Source of the DNA: Streptomyces sp. A1136
GTDB lineage: Bacteria; Actinomycetota; Actinomycetes; Streptomycetales; Streptomycetaceae
DNA length: 64,000 nt
Assembly (NCBI RefSeq): GCF_004795055.1
Contig: NZ_SSBJ01000012.1
Coordinates: 1-64,000 of the forward strand
Direction: 5' to 3'
The notes below the pieces were generated by a model, which made no database searches, had not been told where the DNA came from, and saw only the letters and a list, made by a program, of their open reading frames with translations. A program made the position numbers and the translations under genes. Position 1 is the first letter of the stretch. Each line of letters starts with the position of its first letter. Of this stretch, positions 35,717 to 43,354 are shown piece after piece.

Positions 35717-36496
35717 CTACCTCTGGGCAGGGCGTCCTGCCGACTGGACGGTTACCGGAGCTTCCTCCATACGGGGGAGGGCCGCGGCGGCCTGGGCCGC
35801 CGCTTCCGCGGCCGCCCGTTCCACCTTCTCCGGCGTGACGAAGCGGTAGCCGACGTTGCGGACCGTACCGATCAGCGACTCGTGTTCGGGGCCCAGCTTG
35901 GCGCGCAGCCGCCGTACGTGGACGTCCACCGTCCGGGTGCCGCCGAAGTAGTCGTACCCCCAGACCTCCTGGAGGAGCTGGGCGCGCGTGAAGACCCGGC
36001 CCGGGTGCTGGGCGAGGTACTTCAGCAGTTCGAACTCCTTGAAGGTGAGGTCGAGGACCCGGCCCTTGAGCTTCGCGGAGTACGTCGCCTCGTCGACCGA
36101 CAGGTCGCCGTTGCGGATCTCCATCGGGGAGTCGTCCGAGCCGAGCTGCTGCCGGCCGGTGGCCAGCCGCAGCCGCGCCTCGACCTCGGCCGGTCCGGCG
36201 GTGTCGAGGAGGACGTCGTCGATGCCCCAGTCGGCGGTGACGGCCGCCAGGCCGCCTTCGGTGACCACGAGGATCAGCGGACAGCCGGGCCCGGTGGAGC
36301 GCAGCAGCTGGCACAGCGACCGCACCTGCGGCAGGTCGCGACGGCCGTCGATGAGGATCACGTCGGCGCCCGGCGTGTCCACGAGGGCCGGGCCCTCCGC
36401 GGGGGCCACCCGGACGTTGTGCAGCAGCAGCCCGAGGGCCGGTAGCACCTCGGTGGACGGCTGCAGGGCGTTGGTGAGGAGCAGGAGCGAGCTCAT
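35717..36496 (-). CDS. glnR: Nitrogen-metabolism regulator GlnR
   Basis: This is a 259-residue orphan OmpR-type regulator. The N-terminal receiver ([33 protein letters not shown]) lacks the standard Asp pocket: LIDGRRDLP holds the only conserved Asp, as in known GlnR, which acts without phosphorylation. The winged helix has [21 protein letters not shown] and [18 protein letters not shown]. GlnR activates glutamine synthetase, ammonium and nitrate uptake genes under nitrogen limitation. The ATG at 36496 has AGGTGG upstream and overlaps the stop of a 23-codon leader ORF (ATGA), which suggests translational coupling. Confidence 0.96.
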   Translation of the reverse strand: MSSLLLLTNALQPSTEVLPALGLLLHNVRVAPAEGPALVDTPGADVILIDGRRDLPQVRSLCQLLRSTGPGCPLILVVTEGGLAAVTADWGIDDVLLDTAGPAEVEARLRLATGRQQLGSDDSPMEIRNGDLSVDEATYSAKLKGRVLDLTFKEFELLKYLAQHPGRVFTRAQLLQEVWGYDYFGGTRTVDVHVRRLRAKLGPEHESLIGTVRNVGYRFVTPEKVERAAAEAAAQAAAALPRMEEAPVTVQSAGRPAQR

Positions 36497-36564
36497 GCCC
36501 GACCACCTGCCCGGGTCGGGTGGTCGTGCACGCCCCTGTGCGCGTGCACGGTTCGCTGGTCCAT
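36493..36564 (-). CDS. Leader ORF overlapping glnR
   Basis: This is a 23-residue reading frame that begins [15 protein letters not shown] and ends with three Gly/Arg/Ala residues. Its ATG at 36564 is preceded by a very strong ribosome site (GAGGAGG, 9 nt), and its TGA overlaps the glnR ATG. Within it, CGTGCACG occurs twice (36525 and 36543) and can pair as a hairpin on the mRNA. It has four His and four Arg. It may be a coupling or attenuating leader peptide for glnR. Whether it is translated or conserved is untested. Confidence 0.55.
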   Translation of the reverse strand: MDQRTVHAHRGVHDHPTRAGGRA

Positions 36565-36875
36565 CACTCGGTTCCTCCTCGGTCCCGTCGAGGACTTTCG
36601 CGGCACTGCTTCGTACGACTTCGTGTGGTGCCTGCCCGGTCCCCGCGCCCTGAGGCCCGGACGGCACCTGTTCTCGGTCCGTTCAACGTGCTGAAAGCAC
36701 AAAAGGACCCGGGGGCTACGTTGCCCGGATCCTCTGCACCGTCAGGATAGCCCACGGCCCCTTTCGTGGCCGAGGTCTCATTCGATCCCGCTTCTGTGGT
36801 TCCCGCCACGCCGGGCATCCGGTGGGAGGCGTCATCATGGAGGCCGACGGTAGAGAGCCGACGATGGGAGCAGCA
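36565..36875. other. Divergent promoter region of glnR and the MoaD-like gene
   Basis: This is a 311-base gap. GTGCT-GAA-AGCAC (about 36687) is a short palindrome, and GGACCCGGGGGC is followed by GCCCGGATCC as an imperfect hairpin (about 36705-36732). AGGATAGCC near 36743 could be a -10 on the plus strand. No GlnR box (GTNAC-n6-GAAAC) was recognised. No gene beyond the glnR leader is seen. Confidence 0.4.
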
Positions 36876-37130
36876 GTGGCAACCGGAACCATCCGCTACT
36901 GGGCGGCGGCCAAGGCCGCCGCCGAGACGGCGGAGGAGCCGTACTCGGCGCGCACGCTCGCCGAGGCGCTCGCCGCCGTACGGGAACGCCACCCGGGTGA
37001 ACTGACCCGGGTCCTGCTGCGCTGCTCCTTCCTCGTGAACGACGAGCCTGTGGGCAAGCGCCCGCACGATGCCGTCCTGCTGACGGAAGGGGGCACCGTC
37101 GAGGTGCTCCCGCCGTTCGCGGGCGGGTGA
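36876..37130 (+). CDS. MoaD/ThiS-family sulfur carrier protein
   Basis: This is an 84-residue ubiquitin-fold protein ending in PPFAGG. The C-terminal GG is the site that is adenylated and thiocarboxylated in MoaD/ThiS carriers. The N-terminal strand reads TIRYWAAAKAAAETAEE, then LAEALAAVRERH and DAVLLTEGGTVEVLPPF. It would donate sulfur for molybdopterin or another cofactor; its partner enzymes are not adjacent. The GTG at 36876 has GGGAG 5 nt upstream; ATGs at 36837 and 36864 are in frame and possible. Confidence 0.85.
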   Translation: MATGTIRYWAAAKAAAETAEEPYSARTLAEALAAVRERHPGELTRVLLRCSFLVNDEPVGKRPHDAVLLTEGGTVEVLPPFAGG

Positions 37131-37140
37131 GCGGGAGCCG

Positions 37141-38802
37141 ATGAGCAACTCCGACGAACAACAGCAGCCGCAGGGCGGCCCGCAGGACCCGTACGGGACC
37201 CAGACCTGGCAGTCCGACACCTGGGAGACCGGCTACCAGCCGGTGCCGGTGCAGCAGGTTCCGCAGCCGCCCGCCCCGCCGCTGGGCGGGGTGCCCGGGC
37301 AGGCGCAGCAGCCGGTGGCGCCCGAGGGGTGGTTCCGCGACGAGGCCCCGGCCGGGCCGCCGGCGCAGGAGTGGGCCGCGCAGACCGCGTACCTGCCGCC
37401 GTACCGGGAGCAGGCCCCGCCTCAGCAGGAGCCGCAGCACCAACACCAGCAGCACCAACACCAGCAGCACCAACACCAGCAGCCGCACGAGCCGCAGCCG
37501 CAGCACCACCGGCAGCCGATGGCGCCCGAGGAGTGGTTCCGCGAGGAGGCCCCGGCCCAGGCCCAGGCACCCGCGCAGGACTGGGCCGCGCAGACGGCGT
37601 ACCTGCCGCCGGTCCGGGAGGACGTCGTCCCCCAGGACTGGTTCCGCGAGGAGGCCTCCGCCCCCGAGGCTCCGGCCCCCGGTTCCGCGGCCTCCGCCCC
37701 CGCCGGGAACTGGGCCGAGACCACCGCCTACCTCCCGCCGCAGACGGCCGCCCCCCGGCACGGGGACGCCGCCGCGACCGCGTACCTGCCGCCGGTCCGG
37801 GACGACGCCGCGGCCACGGCCTACCTGCCACCGGTCCGGGACGACGCCGCCGCGGCGACCGCGTACCCGGCCCCGATCCGGGACGGGGACCCCGCCACCG
37901 CCTATCTGCCGCCGATCACCGACGCGATGGCCCCGCCGGCCGGTGCGCACGCCGCCCCGCGGTCGCCCGCCACCCCGCAGGGACGGCCCGCGCCCGATGA
38001 GGAGCCCGAGTACTCGCCGCCCACCCTGGCGGGCAACACCCTGCGTGCCGTCGACCCCGCCCAAGCCCGCGCCGAGGGCCGGTCGCCGATCATCGACCCC
38101 GGCCCGCAGTCGGCCCTGCTGACCGCCGCCCTCGGGCTGCTGCTGGCCGGAGCCGCCGCGGTCGGCGATCTCGCGCTGCTCGTGCCGCTGATCGCCCTCC
38201 AGGGGCTCACCGCCGCCGGTTGGTTCCGCCTCAACGGCATGTGGCCCGCCCGTCAGGGCATCGCCCTCGCCTTCGCCGGAGCCGTCGTCGCCGACGCCGC
38301 GGTGCTCGCGGTGGACGAGGCGTACGGCCCCGGGGCGATCATCGGCACCCTCGGCGCCTGGGTGCTGCTCACGCTGGTCCTCCAGCTGCGCAGCCACGCC
38401 GATCCGGACGAGCGGATGTACGGCCTGATGGCCTCGGTGGCGTCCGCCGCCCTCGCCATCGTCTGCGCCGGGTTCCTGGCCGCGGGCTCGCCCGCCGTCA
38501 GCGTCGGCGCGACAGCGGTGGCGGTGGCCGTCTTCGCCCGCGCGCTGCCGCTCCCGACCCCGGCCTCCGTCGCCGTCTCACTGGCCGCCGCGGCCGGCGC
38601 GGGCGTCGCGGTCGGTTCGCTGAACGGTCTCGGGGCAGGTGGGGCACTGGTCGGTCTGGCCGCCGGTGTGTGCGCGCTGGTGGGGCTGCGAGTGGCCGCG
38701 TACGACTACCCGTCGAAGTTCGTCCACATGACGGCCGGCGTGGCGCTGCCGCTCGCGGCGGCCGCCCCGGCGGTCTACCTCATGGGCCGGGTGGTCGGCT
38801 GA
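37141..38802 (+). CDS. Membrane protein with long repeat-rich N-terminal tail
   Basis: This is a 553-residue protein. Residues 1-310 are low-complexity and hydrophilic, rich in Pro, Gln and Ala, with three copies of a [PE]xW[FD]RE[ED]AP box (EGWFRDEAP, EEWFREEAP, QDWFREEAS) and about eight copies of TAYLPP or close variants. A His-Gln tract lies at about 100-122. From about 325 to the end there are roughly eight membrane helices. The tail's Thr/Tyr-rich repeats could be targets for Ser/Thr kinases or docking sites, but this is inference. The ATG at 37141 lies 10 bp after the MoaD-like gene. No known function. Confidence 0.8.
   Translation: MSNSDEQQQPQGGPQDPYGTQTWQSDTWETGYQPVPVQQVPQPPAPPLGGVPGQAQQPVAPEGWFRDEAPAGPPAQEWAAQTAYLPPYREQAPPQQEPQHQHQQHQHQQHQHQQPHEPQPQHHRQPMAPEEWFREEAPAQAQAPAQDWAAQTAYLPPVREDVVPQDWFREEASAPEAPAPGSAASAPAGNWAETTAYLPPQTAAPRHGDAAATAYLPPVRDDAAATAYLPPVRDDAAAATAYPAPIRDGDPATAYLPPITDAMAPPAGAHAAPRSPATPQGRPAPDEEPEYSPPTLAGNTLRAVDPAQARAEGRSPIIDPGPQSALLTAALGLLLAGAAAVGDLALLVPLIALQGLTAAGWFRLNGMWPARQGIALAFAGAVVADAAVLAVDEAYGPGAIIGTLGAWVLLTLVLQLRSHADPDERMYGLMASVASAALAIVCAGFLAAGSPAVSVGATAVAVAVFARALPLPTPASVAVSLAAAAGAGVAVGSLNGLGAGGALVGLAAGVCALVGLRVAAYDYPSKFVHMTAGVALPLAAAAPAVYLMGRVVG
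37433..37488 (+). repeat. 18-bp tandem repeat encoding His-Gln tract
   Basis: CACCAACACCAGCAG is repeated three times with minor variation inside the membrane-protein gene and encodes (QHQHQQ)n. Such a tract can change copy number by slippage and is a useful strain marker. Confidence 0.8.
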
Positions 38803-38879
38803 CCGCCGTGCTGACGGCGGTCACATGTCGGGACATGGTCAACTAGAGCGCACGTACCGATCAGTAGGGGGAGGGGAAC

Positions 38880-39596
38880 GTGCGTTTTCTACGCGTCGTC
38901 GTCATCATCGCGGTGATCCTGGGCGGGCTGTTCGTGGGCGCCGACCGGTGGGCGGTCGGCTATGCCGAGAACCGGCTCGCCGAGCGCATACAGGCCCGTC
39001 AGGGCCTGGCCGGCAGCGCCGAGGTGGACATCCACGGGTTCCCCTTCCTGACCCAGGCGCTCAGCCACGACCTCGACCAGGTCGACGTGACGCTCAAGGG
39101 GGTCGAGGCGACCGCCGACGGCCGCAAGACCCGCCTGACCCGACTCGAAGCGGCCTTCCACGGGGTCAAGCTGAACGGGGACTACAGCGGCGGCACGGCC
39201 CGGCGCGCCGAGGGCACCGCGTTCGTCTCGTACGCGGACCTCACGGAGGCCTCGCAGACCGGCGTCACCGTCGCCTACGGCGGCACGCCGGGCAAGGTGA
39301 AGGTCACCGCCCGGGTGGAGATCCTCGGCAAGACCCTGACGCGCAGCGTCGTGTCGACGGTCAGCCTCGCGGACGCCCCGTCCGGGGGCAAGGGGAAGAT
39401 CGTCCGGGTGCACGCCGACGAGGTGCCGGGGGAGGGGATCCCCGGCATCGAGCGGCTCGTCCGCAAGCAGACGGACTTCGACCGCTCCGTCGACGGCGGC
39501 CTGCCGGCCGGGCTCCAGCTCTCCACGTTGACCTCGGACGAGCAGGGCGTACACCTCTCCCTGACGGGTACGGACGTGGTACTGGCCGGATCGTGA
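38880..39596 (+). CDS. LmeA-family (DUF2993) phospholipid-binding protein
   Basis: This is a 238-residue exported or membrane-anchored protein. The N-terminal hydrophobic segment (LRVVVIIAVILGGLFVGADRW) is a signal or anchor. The DUF2993 domain shows EVDIHGFPFLTQALSHDLDQVDVTLKGVEA, LEAAFHGVKLN and a later LPAGLQLSTLTSDEQGVHLSLTGTDVVL. The mycobacterial relative LmeA binds phospholipid and aids lipomannan elongation; Streptomyces has no direct equivalent, so the role here is open. The GTG at 38880 follows GGGGGAGGGG. It ends before a strong hairpin at 39633. Confidence 0.87.
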   Translation: MRFLRVVVIIAVILGGLFVGADRWAVGYAENRLAERIQARQGLAGSAEVDIHGFPFLTQALSHDLDQVDVTLKGVEATADGRKTRLTRLEAAFHGVKLNGDYSGGTARRAEGTAFVSYADLTEASQTGVTVAYGGTPGKVKVTARVEILGKTLTRSVVSTVSLADAPSGGKGKIVRVHADEVPGEGIPGIERLVRKQTDFDRSVDGGLPAGLQLSTLTSDEQGVHLSLTGTDVVLAGS

Positions 39597-39632
39597 GACA
39601 ACCGGTCCGACTCGTAGGAGGACGGACCGCCA

Positions 39633-39676
39633 AGAAGAGCCCCGGAGGCCGTGAGACGGCCCCCGGGGCTCTTCTC
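39633..39676 (+). terminator. Terminator after the LmeA-like gene
   Basis: AAGAAGAGCCCCGG pairs with CCGGGGCTCTTCT, extended by GGCCG/CGGCC with one bulge, around a short loop. This is a long stem with T-containing flank and an efficient terminator by appearance. Confidence 0.88.
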
Positions 39677-39757
39677 GTCCCGCCATTCGGACGATCCTGT
39701 CTCGACATATGACACACCGGTGACAGGGCGGCCGATTCGTCCCTACGATCCCTACCT

Positions 39758-39841
39758 ATGAAGCATCAGCAGGCGGACCTCACGAAGCGGCGGGCAGTAG
39801 ACCTGTGTCGCGTCGCCGCCATGCTCTGTCGCTCCATCTAG
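39758..39841 (+). CDS. Cysteine-type leader peptide upstream of the sulfurtransferase gene
   Basis: This is a 27-residue reading frame that begins MKHQQADLTKRRAVDL and ends CRVAAMLCRSI. It matches a leader type found upstream of sulfur-assimilation genes in Streptomyces, with the shared ending LCR..A..LCR. Both Cys codons are TGT, the rarer Cys codon at this G+C. Slow translation at these codons when cysteine is short would change folding of the downstream RNA. A small stem followed by TTT lies 25 bases after the stop. It is not a typical protein gene; the function is regulatory. Confidence 0.8.
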   Translation: MKHQQADLTKRRAVDLCRVAAMLCRSI

Positions 39842-39865
39842 CGGTGTGAGCCCTTCCGCTCCACC

Positions 39866-39882
39866 GGCCGTCGACGGCCTTT
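39866..39882 (+). terminator. Possible attenuator stem after the Cys leader
   Basis: GGCCG-TCGA-CGGCC followed by TTT is a short hairpin 24 nt after the leader stop codon, with about 150 nt remaining before the sulfurtransferase start. It could be the conditional terminator of an attenuation system. The stem is short, so support is weak. Confidence 0.4.
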
Positions 39883-40034
39883 CCCGCGTGACCGCCTCCG
39901 CGACCTGCCCCGCCGCCCCCTGACGCCTTCCCGCGCAGGACTTCGCCGGCCGTAGTCCGCAGCGCCGCGCACCAGCACCACCCCGCAGCAGCACCAGCAC
40001 CGTCCCGCCGCACACTGCCCCGGAGGAGAACACC

Positions 40035-40880
40035 ATGAGCCGCAGCGACGTCCTCGTTGACGCCGACTGGGTCGAGGCCCACCTGAACGACGCCGACGTC
40101 GTCATCGTCGAGGTGGACGAGGACACGTCCGCCTACGACAAGAACCACATCACCAACGCCGTCCGGATCGACTGGAAGAGCGACCTCCAGGACCCGGTCC
40201 GCCGTGACTTCGTGGACCAGGAGGGCTTCGAGAAGCTGCTCTCCGCCAAGGGCATCTCCAACGACGACACGGTCGTCCTCTACGGCGGCAACAACAACTG
40301 GTTCGCGTCCTACGCCTACTGGTACTTCAAGCTCTACGGCCACCAGGACGTCCGCCTCCTCGACGGAGGCCGCAAGAAGTGGGAGCTCGACTCCCGCGAC
40401 CTGGTCGACGGCAAGGACGTCCCGAACCGCCCGGCCACCCAGTACAAGGCCAAGCCCCAGGACGCCTCCATCCGCGCCTTCCGCGACGACGTCGTGGCCG
40501 CGATCGGCAACAAGAACCTGGTCGACGTCCGCTCGCCCGACGAGTTCTCCGGCAAGCTGCTCGCCCCGGCGCACCTCCCGCAGGAGCAGTCGCAGCGCCC
40601 CGGCCACGTGCCGAGCGCCCGCAACATCCCGTGGTCGAAGAACGCCAACGACGACGGCACCTTCAAGTCCGACGAAGAGCTGACCGCCCTCTACGAGGCC
40701 GAGCAGGTCGACCTGGCCAAGGACACCATCGCCTACTGCCGCATCGGTGAGCGTTCCGCGCTGACCTGGTTCGTGCTGCACGAGCTCCTGGGCCAGGAGA
40801 ACGTCAAGAACTACGACGGCTCGTGGACCGAGTACGGCTCGCTGGTCGGCGTGCCGATCGAGCTCGGCCCGAACAAGTAA
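40035..40880 (+). CDS. Thiosulfate sulfurtransferase (rhodanese)
   Basis: This is a 281-residue tandem-rhodanese enzyme. The first domain is inactive, with DKNHITNAVRIDWKSDLQDP. The second has the persulfide Cys in YCRIGERSALTW and the family signature GHVPSARNIPWSKN. It moves sulfane sulfur from thiosulfate to acceptors. The usual Streptomyces annotation is CysA/SseA-type sulfurtransferase. The ATG at 40035 has GGAGGA upstream and lies 193 nt after the Cys leader ORF, so its level is probably controlled by sulfur supply. A DUF1416 gene follows 61 bp later and is likely co-transcribed. Confidence 0.95.
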   Translation: MSRSDVLVDADWVEAHLNDADVVIVEVDEDTSAYDKNHITNAVRIDWKSDLQDPVRRDFVDQEGFEKLLSAKGISNDDTVVLYGGNNNWFASYAYWYFKLYGHQDVRLLDGGRKKWELDSRDLVDGKDVPNRPATQYKAKPQDASIRAFRDDVVAAIGNKNLVDVRSPDEFSGKLLAPAHLPQEQSQRPGHVPSARNIPWSKNANDDGTFKSDEELTALYEAEQVDLAKDTIAYCRIGERSALTWFVLHELLGQENVKNYDGSWTEYGSLVGVPIELGPNK

Positions 40881-40941
40881 CCAGCGGCGCGCGTCGCCCC
40901 GTACGCGGTACCAGCTCTCTCTAGGACAGGACAGAGAAAAC

Positions 40942-41232
40942 ATGTGTGGAGCACAGATCGGCGGGCCCGACCTCGCCACGCTCAAGCCCGGTGAGACCGC
41001 CATCCAGGGCCAGGTGACCAAGGACGGCGAGCCCGTCAGCGGTTACGTGCGCCTGCTGGACTCGACCGGCGAGTTCACCGCCGAGGTCCCGACCTCGGCC
41101 ACCGGCCAGTTCCGCTTCTACGCCGCCACCGGCTCCTGGACGCTGCGGGCGCTCGTCCCGGGTGCCCAGGCGGACCGTGCCGTCGTCGTCGCCGAGGCCG
41201 GCGGAGTGACGGACGTGGCGATCGCGGTCTGA
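40942..41232 (+). CDS. DUF1416 (SseC-like) protein
   Basis: This is a 96-residue beta-sandwich protein. It starts MCGAQIGGPDLATLKPGETAI, and later reads GQVTKDGEPVSGYVRLLDSTGEFTAEVPTSATGQFRFYAATG and SWTLRALVPG. In actinobacteria this family almost always follows the rhodanese gene and is called SseC or DUF1416; it is thought to assist sulfur metabolism but has no proven activity. The single Cys at position 2 is conserved in the family and might carry sulfur. The ATG at 40942 has AGGACAGAG upstream. Confidence 0.92.
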   Translation: MCGAQIGGPDLATLKPGETAIQGQVTKDGEPVSGYVRLLDSTGEFTAEVPTSATGQFRFYAATGSWTLRALVPGAQADRAVVVAEAGGVTDVAIAV

Positions 41233-41370
41233 CCGCCGCTCCACGTATGACCGGCCGGAGGGCCGCACCCCAGGGGGTTGGACGCCACTGGAACGGGGTG
41301 CGGCCCTTCGCGCCGTCCGGGGTCGGTGCGACCCTTCGCCGCCGCCCCGGCTCAGCCCTACCCTGGGGGT

Positions 41371-41658
41371 ATGTACGCCAAGCGGCGCCGGGTCTATTTC
41401 CTGATGATGGGCGGATGCCTGTTCCTCTTCGTCTCCGCCTGGGCGGTCGTGCGCCTGTGGTCGGTGGAGGCCGCCGTCGCGCTGTGCGTCGTCGCCATGG
41501 TCATCCCGCCGATCGCCGCGATGACCGCGAACCGGCGGGGCCCGGAGGACCGGTGGTGGGACGACCCCTCGGGCGATCCCAAGTCCGATGAGTGGTGGGA
41601 CGAACTGGACGGGAAACGACGCCCCCAGGACCGCCGCGAGGACCGGCGGGAAGAGTAG
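41371..41658 (+). CDS. DUF3099 small membrane protein
   Basis: This is a 95-residue protein with two membrane helices (about residues 8-27 and 31-50) and a charged C-terminus (WWDDPSGDPKSDEWWDELDGKRRPQDRRE). It matches the DUF3099 family of actinobacterial membrane proteins, function unknown. The ATG at 41371 follows GGGGG at about 1-6 nt. It is a single gene between the DUF1416 gene and the three-gene membrane operon. Confidence 0.8.
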   Translation: MYAKRRRVYFLMMGGCLFLFVSAWAVVRLWSVEAAVALCVVAMVIPPIAAMTANRRGPEDRWWDDPSGDPKSDEWWDELDGKRRPQDRREDRREE

Positions 41659-41774
41659 AACCTCCCGGTATCAAAATGTAATAAGGGCGCATACAACCGG
41701 GCCGCGCCGCAGGCTGTCTCCCCTCTGTGCGTCGGTACACGGACCGCCGCCACAGTCCTGTGGGGGGACCACCC

Positions 41775-42521
41775 TTGGAAGAAGAACAGACCCCGCCCGC
41801 GCCCCGGAGACGGGGAGGGCGGCGCGTCGCGCCGCTCGTCGCGGGTGCCCTCGTGCTCGGCGTCGTGACCGGCACGGTGACCGGCTACGCCGTCCAGTAC
41901 GGACGCCCGCCCACCCCGCTCCCGCCGCTGGCCCGGCAGGACCTGGCGACCCCGGCCCCGCTCGCCGCGAACGACGCGACCACCGACCGGACGATCAACG
42001 CCAACCGGTGGGACAAGGCGGACGAGGATCTGGCGAAGAAGCTCCTGGACGCCCCGGCCGGGGCGAAGGACGCGGAGTCGGGGTACGAGTCGCCGGACGA
42101 GTTCGCGGCGCACTACTACGAGAGCCCCGAGCGGGGCTTCACCTCGCTGGTCGACGACAAAGTGCGCCGGATCGCCACCGCGAGCTGGAAGGAAGGCGAG
42201 GACACCTACGTCGACGTGCGGCTCCTGCAGTTCCGTGACCGTGACGGGGCGGACGGTTGGAGGAAAGGCCAGTCGACGTACATGCGGCAGGACGATTTCG
42301 CGGGCAACGACGGTTACGCCCTGGCGGGAGTCCCCACCGACTTCGGCCGCGCCTGGCTGGGCAAGACGAAGCAGAAACCCGGCTACCTTCCCATCCGCAC
42401 GGGCCGGGTGCTGGTCCGCCGCGGTGACATCGTCATGGACGTCGGGATCGTGAACGAGCGCGGCGACCTCTCCGAGGGCGAGATCGACGATCTGGCCAAG
42501 AAGCAGTTGGAGCGCCTGTGA
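41775..42521 (+). CDS. Bitopic membrane protein, first of three coupled genes
   Basis: This is a protein of about 248 residues. A short acidic/Pro/Arg-rich cytosolic head leads into one membrane helix (VAPLVAGALVLGVVTGTVTGYAV), then an extracellular domain of about 195 residues. The domain has ATTDRTINANRWDKADEDLAKKLL, HYYESPERGFTSLVDD and a beta-rich middle, ending with GDIVMDVGIVNERGDLSEGEIDDLAKKQLERL. I recognise no family. The TTG at 41775 has GGGGGGA 7-8 nt upstream; GTGs at 41727 and 41760 are in frame alternatives without a clear site. Its end overlaps the next gene by 4 bp (GTGA). Confidence 0.72.
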   Translation: MEEEQTPPAPRRRGGRRVAPLVAGALVLGVVTGTVTGYAVQYGRPPTPLPPLARQDLATPAPLAANDATTDRTINANRWDKADEDLAKKLLDAPAGAKDAESGYESPDEFAAHYYESPERGFTSLVDDKVRRIATASWKEGEDTYVDVRLLQFRDRDGADGWRKGQSTYMRQDDFAGNDGYALAGVPTDFGRAWLGKTKQKPGYLPIRTGRVLVRRGDIVMDVGIVNERGDLSEGEIDDLAKKQLERL

Positions 42522-43354
42522 GCGTGAGCGAGCACACGGACGAGGTCGTGACCGCGGCCGAGCCGCACGAGGAACCGTCTTCCCCTGCCGCGCGGCCGCG
42601 TACGCGGCGCAAGAGGACAACCTTGATCTCCGCCGCCCTGGGACTGGCCGTCCTCGCGGGTGCCGGCTTCGCCGCGTCGGCCCTGCTCGACACGGCCGAC
42701 CGCAGCTCCCCGACGCGGTACTGGCATCCGGCCGGAGCGCATTCCGCGAGCGAGCCGAAGCCCGTCCCCACGGTTCCGGTCAACGCGCTGGCAGCCAAGC
42801 TGCTGCCGCTGGACCCGGGCGGCCAGCCCGGGCCCGACACGGACGGTGAGGGCAACGACTTCTACGTATCGGGCGAAAGCGCCCTCCAGACGTTCAAGAG
42901 CTCCCGCTCCGGCCTCTCCGAAGAGGCGCGAGCCGGACGCGACAAGGCGCTGGCCGGTCTCAAGCTCAAGGGCGTGGCCGGGCGCAGCTACAGCGCCTGG
43001 CGGAGCGGGGCGGTGAGTGAGATCGAGCTGATGCAGGCCGACCCCCAAGCCGTCTCCTCCCTCGCGGAGGTGAACAAGAAGGTGTTCGACGTATTGGAGA
43101 AGGCCGGAGGCACCCGGCGGGCCCCCGCTGTGGACGGCTTCCCCCAGGCCGAGTGCGCCCTGTCGGACGTCGTCGACGGCCGGTCGGACGCGAGTACGCA
43201 CAAGGGCAAGCTCGACTCGCTGGAATGCGTGGCGGCCGAAGGGGACGTCTTGGTGAATTTCCGGACGTACGGCTCCGCGATCAATGTGAACAAGGCTGTC
43301 GACCTGTTCGAGAAGCAACTGATCCGTCTCAAGGCCCCCGGGGAGTCCGCGTGA
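42518..43354 (+). CDS. Bitopic membrane protein, second of three coupled genes
   Basis: This is a 278-residue protein with a cytosolic head of about 35 residues ending in Arg/Lys, one membrane helix (TTLISAALGLAVLAGAGFAASALL), and an extracellular domain of about 215 residues with cysteines near residues 212 and 236. Segments with SGESALQTFKSSRSGLSEEARAG and AINVNKAVDLFEKQLIRLKAPGES are helical. The organisation is like its two neighbours, but sequence similarity between them is low by eye. The GTG at 42518 overlaps the preceding stop. No family is recognised. Confidence 0.75.
   Translation: MSVSEHTDEVVTAAEPHEEPSSPAARPRTRRKRTTLISAALGLAVLAGAGFAASALLDTADRSSPTRYWHPAGAHSASEPKPVPTVPVNALAAKLLPLDPGGQPGPDTDGEGNDFYVSGESALQTFKSSRSGLSEEARAGRDKALAGLKLKGVAGRSYSAWRSGAVSEIELMQADPQAVSSLAEVNKKVFDVLEKAGGTRRAPAVDGFPQAECALSDVVDGRSDASTHKGKLDSLECVAAEGDVLVNFRTYGSAINVNKAVDLFEKQLIRLKAPGESA

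Noticed and set aside
37433-37488. Short tandem repeats as a possible CRISPR array
   Set aside because: Units are contiguous without spacers and lie in frame inside a coding sequence.
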